A DNA stretch of 64,000 nt from Tenggerimyces flavus (GTDB lineage Bacteria > Actinomycetota > Actinomycetes > Propionibacteriales > Actinopolymorphaceae): positions 1,364,001-1,428,000 of the forward strand of contig NZ_JAFBCM010000001.1 in NCBI RefSeq assembly GCF_016907715.1. The letters run 5' to 3'. Below the pieces are notes generated by a model, which worked only from the letters and a program-made list of their open reading frames with translations, did no database searches and was not told where the DNA came from. Shown one piece after another: positions 9,084-16,754 of this stretch (positions are counted from its first letter, which is position 1; each line of letters opens with the position of its first letter). The translations under genes and the position numbers were made by a program.

Positions 9084-9779
9084 GTGAACGTCGTGGTCAC
9101 TGTGCTCCTCGTCGAGGACGATCCGGCCATCCGGATCTCCCTGACCCGCGCCCTCACCGCCAAGGGCCACGTCGTCGCCTCCGTTCCGCACGGGGCCGCC
9201 GCGCTCAGCAGCGTCGTACGGGACCAGCCCGATCTCGTCGTTCTCGACCTCGGCCTGCCCGACATCGACGGCGCGAAGGTGCTCGACATGCTCCGCGGCG
9301 TCACCGACATCCCCGTGATCATCGCCACCGCAAGGGACGACGAACGGGAGATCGTCCGCCTCCTCGACGCCGGCGCGGACGACTACCTCGTCAAGCCGTT
9401 CGGCGCCGGCCAGCTCGATGCCCGGATCCGCGCCGTCCTGAGGCGTACGGCCGAGGACGCGCCCGCTGGCCCGATCGTCATCGGCGACCTCCAGGTCGAC
9501 CCCCGCGGCCGCGAGGCCAAGCTCAACGACAAGAAACTCGACCTCACCCCGAAGGAGTTCGAGCTCCTCCTCTACCTCGCCGAGAACGCCGGAACCGTCG
9601 TCTCCAAGCAGGACCTGCTCATCGAGGTCTGGCGCCAGCCGTACGGCGGCGCCGACAAGACCGTCGACGTCCACCTCTCCTGGCTCCGCCGCAAGCTCGG
9701 CGAGACCGCGAACGAGCCGCGTTTCCTCCACACGGTAAGGGGATTCGGCGTCAAACTCACCGCGCCGGACGCGTCGTGA
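9084..9779 (+). CDS. OmpR-family response regulator
   Basis: A 231-residue regulator with a receiver domain at the N-terminus (acidic pair Asp12/Asp13 in LLVEDDPAIR, phosphoacceptor Asp55 in LVVLDLGLPD, Lys in DDYLVKPFG) and a C-terminal winged helix (LTPKEFELLLYLAENAG, then VDVHLSWLRRKLGE). The GTG at 9084 is used; another GTG four codons later is possible. Its TGA overlaps the GTG start of the sensor kinase by four bases, which makes it the first gene of a classical two-component operon. The signal and targets are unknown. Confidence 0.92.
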   Translation: MNVVVTVLLVEDDPAIRISLTRALTAKGHVVASVPHGAAALSSVVRDQPDLVVLDLGLPDIDGAKVLDMLRGVTDIPVIIATARDDEREIVRLLDAGADDYLVKPFGAGQLDARIRAVLRRTAEDAPAGPIVIGDLQVDPRGREAKLNDKKLDLTPKEFELLLYLAENAGTVVSKQDLLIEVWRQPYGGADKTVDVHLSWLRRKLGETANEPRFLHTVRGFGVKLTAPDAS

Positions 9780-11071
9780 GGTCCCGGCTCGCGCTCCTGG
9801 TCGCCGCGACGACCACGCTCGTCCTCCTCGCGTTCCTCATCCCGCTCGGCCTGCTGCTCGGCAACGTCGCCGCCGACCGGGCCATCGGCGCCGCGACCCG
9901 CGAGGCCGAGACCGTCGTCCCGCTGGTCGCGACCCTCGACCGCGCCACGCTCACCAGCACACTCGACCTCATGCGCGAGGACGACAACCGCAAGGTGCCG
10001 TTGACGGTCTTCCTCGCCGACGGCACCGTCCTCGGCGTACCCGCCGAACGCAACGACGCCGTCGAGCTCGCCAGCCGCGGCAGCAGCATCACGGTCGAGG
10101 CGCCGGGCGGACGCGAGGTGCTGATCGCCGCGGTCGGCCTGCCCGGCGGTACGGCGGTCATCCGTACGTTCGTCTCCGACCAGGACCTCCGCGCCGGCGT
10201 CGCTCGCGCGTGGCTGATCCTCGGCGGCCTCGGCGCGTGCCTGCTCGCGCTGAGCCTGGTCGTCGCCGACCGGCTCGGCGCGTCGGCCGTACGGTCGATC
10301 CAACACCTCGACGACGTCGCCCGCCGGCTCGGTGAGGGTGACCTCGACGCACAGGCCAAGCCCGCGCCCATCCGGGAGCTGAACGAGGTCGGCACGACCC
10401 TCAACGCGCTCGCCGGCCGCATCCGCGACCTGCTCGCGCGCGAACGCGAGTCCGTCGCCGACCTGTCCCACCGCGTCCGTACGCCGCTCACTGTCCTTCG
10501 CATCGACGCCGAAGCGCTCAACGACCACGCCGAGGCCGAACGTCTCACCCGCGACGTGATCGCCCTCGAACGCGCCGTCGACCAGGTGATCATCGACGCG
10601 CGCCGCGGTACCAAGGGCGGCGACGCGAGCGACGCCACCGAGGTGGTCCGCGAGCGCGTCGAGTTCTGGCGGGCGCTCGCCGACGAGGAACGCCGTACGG
10701 TCACCAGTCAGCTCCCCGACACGCCCACGCCGGTTGCCGTCGGCGCCGACGACCTCGCGGCCTGCCTCGATGCGCTGCTGGGCAACGTGTTCGCCCACAC
10801 GCCCGAGGGAACCGCGCTCGCCGTCGAGCTCCGGCCCCGCCCGTCCGGCGGCGCGCTGCTCCTGGTGAGCGACGAGGGCCCGGGCTTCCGCGACGAGGCC
10901 GCGGCGCTCAGCCGGGGCGCGAGCGACGTCGGTTCGACCGGGCTCGGCCTCGACATCGCCCGCCGGACCGCGGAGTCCTCCGGCGGCGGCCTGGTGATCG
11001 GCAACGGCGACCAGAGCGGCGGCGCCAGGATCACCGTCGAGCTGGGCGCTCCGCTCCGGCCCGAGGCCTAG
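9776..11071 (+). CDS. Two-component sensor histidine kinase
   Basis: A 431-residue membrane kinase translated from a GTG that overlaps the regulator's stop. Two membrane segments (about residues 5-30 and 143-165) flank a sensor domain of roughly 110 residues facing outside. A HAMP-like linker follows. The H-box is ADLSHRVRTPLTVLR with the phosphorylated His at about 232. The catalytic domain shows an N-box variant (LDALLGNVFAHTPEG), then DEGPGF and GSTGLGLDIARR. All motifs needed for autophosphorylation are present. Partner is the regulator encoded immediately upstream. Confidence 0.92.
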   Translation: MRSRLALLVAATTTLVLLAFLIPLGLLLGNVAADRAIGAATREAETVVPLVATLDRATLTSTLDLMREDDNRKVPLTVFLADGTVLGVPAERNDAVELASRGSSITVEAPGGREVLIAAVGLPGGTAVIRTFVSDQDLRAGVARAWLILGGLGACLLALSLVVADRLGASAVRSIQHLDDVARRLGEGDLDAQAKPAPIRELNEVGTTLNALAGRIRDLLARERESVADLSHRVRTPLTVLRIDAEALNDHAEAERLTRDVIALERAVDQVIIDARRGTKGGDASDATEVVRERVEFWRALADEERRTVTSQLPDTPTPVAVGADDLAACLDALLGNVFAHTPEGTALAVELRPRPSGGALLLVSDEGPGFRDEAAALSRGASDVGSTGLGLDIARRTAESSGGGLVIGNGDQSGGARITVELGAPLRPEA

Positions 11072-11167
11072 TCGGGGACGCGCCAGGATCGCTGTCGAGC
11101 TGGACGCTCTGGCTAGCCTCGATCTTTCGTCCGGCGGTAGGTTCGTCCGGTCCGGCCCCGGCCCTGG

Positions 11168-11252
11168 GGCCAAGGATCATGTTTACATGATCATTGGCCG
11201 CTTTACGTGGGGTGGACGCCAGGTAAGGGGGCAGCTGGCCGGGTAAGGCGAC
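11168..11252 (+). repeat. Dispersed two-hairpin element, copy A
   Basis: A non-coding element between convergent genes, also present at 41539-41623. A 35-base core (11177-11211) matches the other copy at 34 positions and contains TCATGTTTACATGATCATT. The outer stem here is GGCCAA/TTGGCC (11168-11173 with 11194-11199). The following GCCGCTTTACGTGGG and GCCAGGTAA blocks are shared too. No transposase is linked. Lying between two 3' ends, it could act as a bidirectional terminator or be a REP/MITE-like sequence. Confidence 0.75.
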
Positions 11253-11259
11253 CACGAGG

Positions 11260-12039
11260 CTAGGGCAGGTACGACCGGAGGACGTTAGCCGCCTCGGACA
11301 CCGTCGGCCGGGACGACGTAAGCGGCGTCAGGCAGGCCAGGATCAGGTCTCGTAGCGGAGCTGGCAAGCGCCGGCCGAGGGGCGCGACTCTTCTGCGTAG
11401 TTGGGGAAAGTCATCCTCCTTCGCTTCCGGGAATGGACGACGGCGGGTCGCTGCTCGGTAGAGGACACCGCCCAGGGACCAGACGTCGGTTGCTGCGCTG
11501 ACCGGCGACCCCAGGGCCTGCTCGGGTGCCAGGTACTCGGGCGTTCCCGCGCCGGCCGCGTACGGGCCGGGCGGCTGGGCGAGGCCGAGGTCGAGCACCT
11601 TGAGCAGACCGCCCGACACGATCAGGTTGGACGGCTTGAGGTCGAGGTGGAGCACGTTGCGTCCATGCAGGTACGTCAGGGCAGAGCACAGCTGGCTGCC
11701 CAGCCGGGCCAGATCGACCACCGACAACCCATGCGAACGCCGCTGCACGAGCCGGCTCAGCACCTCGCCCGGCAGCACCTCCAGGATCACCGTGGGCCGC
11801 GGGCTCGAGACCGTCTCGTACGCACGCACCAGATGCGGGTGCGATAGACCCGACAGTAGCGCGCCCTCAGACACAAGGCGACCGACAACGGCGTTATCCA
11901 CAAGGCGAAACGCGCGGACCGACTTCGCGACACACAAGCAGTCCCGTGCGACCGAACGCACCAGCCGCACGTCGTAGTCGTAGTTCCGGCTCAGCAGCCG
12001 CACGGCCTCGTACCCACGCGGCAGCACCCGACCGCTCAT
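11260..12039 (-). CDS. Small soluble Ser/Thr protein kinase of the peptide/ABC operon
   Basis: A 259-residue protein that is one eukaryotic-like kinase domain and nothing else: no membrane segment, PASTA repeats or lanthipeptide lyase/cyclase domain. The ATP-anchoring Lys is at 39 (CVAKSV) with its Glu at 58. The catalytic loop reads HLDLKPSN (131-138) in place of HRDLKPxN, the metal motif is DLG (150-152) rather than DFG, and TPEYLAPE closes the activation segment. The glycine loop is degenerate. It is likely active, but the variant loop lacks the HRD arginine, so activation-loop phosphorylation may not be needed. Its ATG overlaps the stop of the ABC gene, and the 46-residue peptide upstream is an obvious candidate substrate. 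Confidence 0.88.
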   Translation of the reverse strand: MSGRVLPRGYEAVRLLSRNYDYDVRLVRSVARDCLCVAKSVRAFRLVDNAVVGRLVSEGALLSGLSHPHLVRAYETVSSPRPTVILEVLPGEVLSRLVQRRSHGLSVVDLARLGSQLCSALTYLHGRNVLHLDLKPSNLIVSGGLLKVLDLGLAQPPGPYAAGAGTPEYLAPEQALGSPVSAATDVWSLGGVLYRAATRRRPFPEAKEDDFPQLRRRVAPLGRRLPAPLRDLILACLTPLTSSRPTVSEAANVLRSYLP

Positions 12040-13826
12040 GACGCCAACCCCCGCACCCGCGAGTCGGACACGACCCGCCCACCGTCCAACGTCACCACCC
12101 GATCCGCGTACCCCATCAGCTCGCGATCGTGCGTGATGAGCAGCGTCGTACGACCATTCATCAACCGCCGCAGGGGTTCCACGACCTTCCGCGTCGTCGA
12201 AGCGTCGAGGCTCGCCGTCGGCTCGTCGAGGATCAGCACCGGCGCCTGCCGGATCAACGCCCGCGCGATCGCGACTCGCTGCCGCTGCCCACCGGACAAC
12301 CGCCGCCCGCGCTGCCCGACACTGGAGTCGAATCCCGAGGGCAGGTCGAACGCGAAGTCCGTCACCGCCGCCGCCTGCGCGGCAGCGAGCACGGCACCGC
12401 GCGACGCGCCAGGCACGCCGTACAAGATGTTGTCCGCGACAGAACGATCGAACAGCATCGTCTCCTGCAACACCACCGCGAACTGCGACCGCAGCGATGC
12501 CAGCTCATACGACCGAATGTCCACGCCATCAAGGCGAACGGCCCCAGCAGACGGGTCGTTCCACCGCATCAGCAGCTTCGTCAACGTGGACTTGCCCGCA
12601 CCGTTCTGTCCCATCACCGCCACCACCTCGCCCGGCGCGATCTGCAACGACAGCCGATCGAGCGCCGGCCGCGAAGAACCCTCGTAGGAGAACGACACGG
12701 AGTCGAAACCCACCGCCCCACGCGACCGCGGCGCAGCGAGCGCACCAGGCGAAGACACCACCGCGGGACGGCTGTCGAGCACCTCGAGCAACCGCTCCGC
12801 GGAAGCCGAAGCGCTGTACACCGTCGTCGCGAGCCGCGAGGCTCCACGGATAGGCCCATACAGCTGAGTGAGGTACGCGACGAAAGCGAGCAACCCGCCG
12901 ACCGTCAACCGGCCTTGGGAAAGCTCCCACACCCCGAGCCCCAGCACGAGCAACCCACCCACCATCTCGACCAGCTCGACAGCAGGCGTGTAGAGAGAGG
13001 ACATCCGGTTCGAGGCCAGCCCCGCAGACAGCCGCGCCAACCCCTCGGCGTGCAGCCGCGAGGACTCCGCACGTTCCTGCCCGTACGCCTGGACCAACGG
13101 CATGTGAGCGAGCGTCTCCTCCGCGACGGCGCTCACCCCTCCCGAACGGCGGCGCTTCTCCCGCGACGCCTTCTTGATCTGCCGCGAGAAGTGCCGCGCC
13201 ACCAGCCAGAACAGGGGAGCGACGACGAACGCCAACAACGCGAGCTCCCACCGCAGCATGAACGCGAGCGTGGCGAAGATGGCGATGCGCGCCGCGTACG
13301 AGATCGTCCGCGTCACCCCGCTGAGCACGAGCGACTCGATCGCCCCGATGTCCCCGGTCAGCCGCGAGACCACGTCACCGGCGCGATGACGCTCGAAGAA
13401 CGACGGCGACAGCCCGAGGAGGTGGTCGAAAACGCCGCCACGCAAGCGGAGCAGGAACCGTTCGGCCATCCAGGCCGAGATCGAGCTCGACGCGTACGAC
13501 ACGACGCCACCGGCCAGAGTGATCGCGACGAGCGCGGCAGCCAGCGGCCACAGAGCCGACGGCCGCCCCGGAACGATGGCCGAGTCGATGATGTGCTTGA
13601 AGATCCAGATCGAAGCCGCGGCGGCGAGCGGCGTCAGAACGACGAAGACGAGGCTGAGCAGGAGGACGGGCAGATCGGGTCGCACGTACGGCCAGAACCG
13701 CCGGAACATCGCTCGGATCGGCACGACCGGCGCGGCGGCCACCACCCCGTCGGTGGTCTCGGAGACGGTGAGAAACCGCCGGAGCCGGCGGGACAGTGCC
13801 CGCCGGCTCCGAAGCTGGTCCGACAT
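12036..13826 (-). CDS. ABC exporter, fused membrane and ATPase domains
   Basis: A 596-residue half-transporter of the MsbA/LmrA type, expected to work as a homodimer. About 45 N-terminal basic residues precede six membrane helices (about 50-330). The ATPase has Walker A GQNGAGKST (406-414), signature LSGGQ (510-514), Walker B VLILDEP and H-loop LLITHD. There is no C39 peptidase domain, so it would not itself trim a double-glycine leader. It starts only three bases after the stop of the 46-codon peptide gene and overlaps the kinase gene, so the three proteins are made from one message. Export of the peptide, modified or not, is the natural reading. Confidence 0.9.
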   Translation of the reverse strand: MSDQLRSRRALSRRLRRFLTVSETTDGVVAAAPVVPIRAMFRRFWPYVRPDLPVLLLSLVFVVLTPLAAAASIWIFKHIIDSAIVPGRPSALWPLAAALVAITLAGGVVSYASSSISAWMAERFLLRLRGGVFDHLLGLSPSFFERHRAGDVVSRLTGDIGAIESLVLSGVTRTISYAARIAIFATLAFMLRWELALLAFVVAPLFWLVARHFSRQIKKASREKRRRSGGVSAVAEETLAHMPLVQAYGQERAESSRLHAEGLARLSAGLASNRMSSLYTPAVELVEMVGGLLVLGLGVWELSQGRLTVGGLLAFVAYLTQLYGPIRGASRLATTVYSASASAERLLEVLDSRPAVVSSPGALAAPRSRGAVGFDSVSFSYEGSSRPALDRLSLQIAPGEVVAVMGQNGAGKSTLTKLLMRWNDPSAGAVRLDGVDIRSYELASLRSQFAVVLQETMLFDRSVADNILYGVPGASRGAVLAAAQAAAVTDFAFDLPSGFDSSVGQRGRRLSGGQRQRVAIARALIRQAPVLILDEPTASLDASTTRKVVEPLRRLMNGRTTLLITHDRELMGYADRVVTLDGGRVVSDSRVRGLAS

Positions 13827-13829
13827 CGG

Positions 13830-13970
13830 TCAGGAGCTCTTTCCCGTCCGGGTGCGGGTCTGCGACTTCGACCCGCCGGACTTCCCGCTCTTGCCGGTGC
13901 GGGTACGCGTCCGGGTGGACGAGCCCTTCCCGCCGCTGATCGCGGCGGTCAGGTCGGTGAAGAGAGCCAT
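13830..13970 (-). CDS. 46-residue Ser/Thr/Arg/Lys-rich peptide, possible exported RiPP-like precursor
   Basis: A small gene with a perfect AAGGAGG ribosome site eight bases before its ATG at 13970. The product begins MALFTDLTAAISGGKGSS, an amphipathic leader-like part ending in a Gly-Gly. It continues with a cationic repeat region: TRTRTRTGKS at residues 19-28, a GKSGGSKSQ linker, and TRTRTGKSS at 38-46. Eighteen residues are Ser or Thr, ten are Arg or Lys and one is acidic. There is no Cys, so lanthionine rings cannot form. The stop is three bases from the start of the ABC exporter, and a Ser/Thr kinase follows. I know no family for it. A phosphorylated, exported peptide is the working idea. 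Confidence 0.75.
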   Translation of the reverse strand: MALFTDLTAAISGGKGSSTRTRTRTGKSGKSGGSKSQTRTRTGKSS

Positions 13971-14088
13971 GTGGTTCGCCTCCTTGATCGGTTTTCCCTT
14001 GCTGTTATGAGCTTTCGGGACACCGAGGAGACGTTCAATGGGCAGCGGGGTTTCTTAGCACTCCCTTAGGGAGGTGATGAGGGTACGT

Positions 14089-14826
14089 TCAGATCCCGCA
14101 CTGGCTGGCGGACCAGAACCGGCTGGACTTGTGCGCGACGTGGGTGTGGTCGGAGTGGCCCGGGTACCCCGGACCGAGGATCTCGCGGAAGCCGTGGTTG
14201 CGCGCCTGCTGCGCCATCCGGCAGAGCGTGTGCGGTCCGGCGCCGAGGTCCACCGCGTCGCCGTACAGGTGCCGGCTGGTCGCCGATCCGCCCGCCGCGT
14301 TGTTGCAGGCCACGCTGCGGAAACCGCTCGTCACGCGGATCGGCTGGTCGCCGAGCGCGTGCCGCATCGCTTGCAGTTTCCACATGCTGACCAGGGCGTT
14401 CGCCTTGGCCTGCGCGGCGGACACGTTGCCGCCCGCCCAGGTGGAGTTGCAGCGGTTGAGTTCGGCATAGCTGAAGTTGACTGGCGTGCAGTCGTCGTCC
14501 TGGAGTTGGTAGAGCTTGGTGTACGTAGCGGGGCCGGCCACGCCGTCGGCGCCGAGCCCGTACGCCTGCTGGAAACGGACCAACGCGGCCTTGGTCGCCG
14601 GCCCGAAGTCGCCGTCCAGTCCGAGAACGGCGCCGTTCCCGGGGTAGCCGGAGATGCGGATCTGGAGCTGGCGTACGTCGTCGCCGTTGGCGCCCTGGCT
14701 GAGGTTGCGGTTCCACGTGTAGCAACCGTCCGCCGCGGCTGGTCCCGCGACGGTGACGACCGCGGCCAGTGATGTCGCGAGGATCAGCGCGGCGGCGGAC
14801 AGGATTCGAAGGGTGCGACCGAGCAT
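14089..14826 (-). CDS. Secreted D-Ala-D-Ala carboxypeptidase (peptidase M15) with peptidoglycan-binding domain
   Basis: A 245-residue exported protein. A signal peptide of about 33 residues ends near PAAADGCYTW. Residues about 40-115 form a PG_binding_1 domain (GANGDDVRQLQIRI, then LGLDGDFGPATKAALVRFQQAYGL). The remainder is an M15A zinc carboxypeptidase of the Streptomyces albus G type: SRHLYGDAVDLG supplies His and Asp ligands, and DHTHV the final His pair. It should cleave the terminal D-Ala of cell-wall stem peptides. Just after its stop lies the palindrome CTCCCTTAGGGAG (14061-14073). It is transcribed in the same direction as the peptide operon but separated by 118 bp. Confidence 0.88.
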   Translation of the reverse strand: MLGRTLRILSAAALILATSLAAVVTVAGPAAADGCYTWNRNLSQGANGDDVRQLQIRISGYPGNGAVLGLDGDFGPATKAALVRFQQAYGLGADGVAGPATYTKLYQLQDDDCTPVNFSYAELNRCNSTWAGGNVSAAQAKANALVSMWKLQAMRHALGDQPIRVTSGFRSVACNNAAGGSATSRHLYGDAVDLGAGPHTLCRMAQQARNHGFREILGPGYPGHSDHTHVAHKSSRFWSASQCGI

Positions 14827-14920
14827 TGAGGACCTCCATCCTCAAGCGGACAAGTCGCCTTCGAGCCTTGTGCGGGCGCATACCCGCGTCAACCGACCTG
14901 GGGTGGACACTTGGTGCCGA

Positions 14921-15673
14921 TTACAACGGAAGCGCGTACGTCAGCAGTCCACTGCCCTGACCGCGGCCGGAGTTGATCCAGATCCACTCGATCGCGTCGA
15001 TGCGCAACGTTTGTCCGTTGTCGCCTTGCGCGAAATGCCCGCCCGCGGGACCGGTCAGCTCGAGGTCGAACGCGTGTCCGTGCGTCGTCGCCCAGTCCAA
15101 CACCATGTCCGCGATCAGCCGGCCGTCGTGCTCGGCGGTGAGAACGGGCTCGCGTCCGAGCGCGCGGCTGACGTCGATGCGGTGCATCCAGACGTCGCGC
15201 GTGTAGACCAGGTCCATCACGTACGCCATCGAACGCTTTCCGAGAGGCGGGACGAAGTCGACCTTGAGGCCGCGCAGGAATGGTGGGAAGTTTCGCCTTC
15301 CTGCCAAGGCTTTCGGGACGATGCGGTCCCAGCGTGTGATCAGCTCGGCTGCCGTCAGGTCCTGCCGTTCGGTCACCTGGATGTCGTTCACGCCGTGGAC
15401 GAGGTGGTCGTACCCGCGCTGCTTGAACAGCTTGGTGCCGGCGAGTTGCTGGTGGACCATCTCGCGGACCGACGCGTTGCCCTCGGCCGCGCCGAGTACG
15501 TGCAACGCGACCTGGCGCACGTTCCACTTGGTGCACACCGTCGGGCTCTGCCAGTCGGCGCCGCTGAGGCTGTGCAGCAGGGTGGTGAACAGGTCGTACT
15601 CAGTCGAGGCGAGCGCCATCGCCTCGTTCTTGGTGAGCTTGGGAATGGCGCTTGCCTGGGTGGTGGTGGTCAT
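14921..15673 (-). CDS. Maleylpyruvate isomerase-fold (DinB/mycothiol) family protein
   Basis: A 250-residue protein with the N-terminal four-helix metal-binding bundle of the MDMPI/DinB group: TEYDLFTTLLHSLSGADW, then CTKWNVRQVALHVLGAAEG, where the conserved His near residue 60 is followed by later His residues around YTRDVWMHRIDVSRALG. Members use mycothiol, the actinobacterial thiol, in isomerase or transferase reactions, although many have no known substrate. Its ATG overlaps the stop of the TetR gene by four bases, so the two form an operon controlled by the operator at 16271-16285. Confidence 0.82.
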   Translation of the reverse strand: MTTTTQASAIPKLTKNEAMALASTEYDLFTTLLHSLSGADWQSPTVCTKWNVRQVALHVLGAAEGNASVREMVHQQLAGTKLFKQRGYDHLVHGVNDIQVTERQDLTAAELITRWDRIVPKALAGRRNFPPFLRGLKVDFVPPLGKRSMAYVMDLVYTRDVWMHRIDVSRALGREPVLTAEHDGRLIADMVLDWATTHGHAFDLELTGPAGGHFAQGDNGQTLRIDAIEWIWINSGRGQGSGLLTYALPL

Positions 15674-16263
15674 GGTTCCCCCTCGGTCAGCCTTCCGGTC
15701 TTGCGTAGGTGGTCGAGCAACATGTCGAGCATCTCGTCGGCGAGCACGACCCAGCGCTTTCCCCCGGGCTCGTTGGCGAGCTGCTGGTTGACGAGGCCGC
15801 TGATCATCGCGGTGTAGAGGTCGACGGCCGAGGGGTCGTCGACGCCGAGGTCGGCGAAGGCCTCGTTCACGGCGGTGAGGGTTCGGACGGCCAGCGCGTA
15901 GGACTCCGGCGACGGCTCGAAGCCCGGGATCGTGCGTACGAAGAGCAGCTGGGTCCTGGCCGGGTTCTGGACGCAGAAGTCGATGAAGTCGTGCGTTCTT
16001 GCGCGCATTTGTTCGAGCGGGTCGAGGTCCTTGTCCTCGGTGAGAGCGTCGTACAGCATCCGTTGCCCGTCGGCGAAGAGGGCGTCGTAGATGGCGTTCT
16101 TGGAGTCGAAGTACTCGTACAGCGAGGGCGGGCGCATGCCGACGCGTTCGGCGACGTCGCGCAGTGACAGCGCGCCGATGCCGTTCTCGCCCACGACCTC
16201 CCAGGCCGCCGCGACGATCTCCGCCCGCGTCGCCTCTCGCCGTTCGGCTCGCCTATCTCTCAT
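15670..16263 (-). CDS. TetR-family repressor
   Basis: A 197-residue regulator beginning at ATG 16263. Its helix-turn-helix is LSLRDVAERVGMRPPSLYEYFDSKNAIYDALF, preceded by RREATRAEIVAAAWEVVGENG. The C-terminal ligand domain is of the WHG type. The ATG just downstream of the palindrome was preferred over a start 17 codons earlier because that start would put the operator inside the coding region. It heads an operon with the DinB-like gene and probably represses itself through the 15-bp dyad seven bases upstream. Confidence 0.88.
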   Translation of the reverse strand: MRDRRAERREATRAEIVAAAWEVVGENGIGALSLRDVAERVGMRPPSLYEYFDSKNAIYDALFADGQRMLYDALTEDKDLDPLEQMRARTHDFIDFCVQNPARTQLLFVRTIPGFEPSPESYALAVRTLTAVNEAFADLGVDDPSAVDLYTAMISGLVNQQLANEPGGKRWVVLADEMLDMLLDHLRKTGRLTEGEP

Positions 16264-16270
16264 CGGTCTC

Positions 16271-16285
16271 CCTAACGTCGTTAGG
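16271..16285 (-). promoter_or_regulatory. Perfect 15-bp palindrome, TetR operator
   Basis: CCTAACGTCGTTAGG is a perfect dyad (CCTAACG-T-CGTTAGG) whose edge is eight bases from the ATG of the TetR gene. Position, symmetry and length fit an autoregulatory TetR operator placed across the transcription start. It could also act on the plus strand, but no gene starts within 450 bp there. Confidence 0.65.
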
Positions 16286-16680
16286 AGTATGAGCGCGAAC
16301 GAGCCCGTCGTCAAGACCTACAGACACAGAGGCCGTCCTGGTTGAGGAGGGCTGTCGAACGGGGGACGCCTCGGACTGCCCGGGCGGTCGGTCGTGCCTC
16401 GGCCTGTCGTCACCTGCGGGTGGATCGTGGAGACAACTTCCTGCCACGCCGTAGATCGATCTCGATGGGTGACGGCGCGACGATGACCGCCATCGGGCGA
16501 CGCCTCCTTGATGGCGTTCGGCCCGATGCGGCGATCAACATCGGGAAGTCGCGGCCTCCTGAGGCGGAGCTCTGCATCCTCCTCCGGGCGCAACCGATCG
16601 GCCAACAATGGGTTGGCCGTCTGTGCGCCGTTCGATCTCGGTAGGCCTTGCATCCGGCCGCCGAAATAGCTCCGGCCGCC
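16286..16680. other. Intergenic stretch without a recognisable gene
   Basis: Both strands carry open frames of about 100 codons here, but none has a convincing ribosome site, a known family or normal actinobacterial composition. I see no RNA fold strong enough to name. It separates the TetR operon from the ECF42-type unit and probably holds only upstream promoter sequence of each. Confidence 0.45.
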
Positions 16681-16704
16681 TGTCGATTTCGGTGGTCCGT
16701 CCGA
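16681..16704 (+). promoter_or_regulatory. Candidate ECF42-type promoter
   Basis: TGTCGA at 16681-16686 is followed 15 bases later by CGA at 16702-16704, about 50 bp upstream of the YCII gene. TGTCGA in the -35 region with a CGA-containing -10 is the promoter type I recall for ECF42 sigma factors, and the second gene of this unit is such a factor. Autoregulation would follow. The match is short and could be chance. Confidence 0.4.
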
Positions 16705-16754
16705 GTCATCGAGCTGACAGAGTTGAGCTCGACCTCGGAAGAAGTGGTGGGACG

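Noticed and set aside
11031-11255. Short minus-strand frames at 11031-11255 and 41474-41659 sharing the peptide KAANDHVNM
   Set aside because: The shared residues come from the dispersed DNA repeat; the frames have no other similarity, so the conservation is of the DNA structure, not of a protein.
13830-13970. Calling the peptide operon a lanthipeptide cluster
   Set aside because: The peptide has no cysteine, and the kinase lacks lyase and cyclase domains, so lanthionine formation is not supported.
14061-14073. CTCCCTTAGGGAG as a terminator of the carboxypeptidase gene
   Set aside because: It is a continuous palindrome with no loop bases and no T-tract, so a stable RNA hairpin is unlikely; a protein-binding role is not supported either.
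16315-16653. Two opposing frames of about 100 codons between the TetR operon and the YCII gene
   Set aside because: Neither has a ribosome site, recognisable motif or convincing codon pattern, so the stretch is treated as intergenic.
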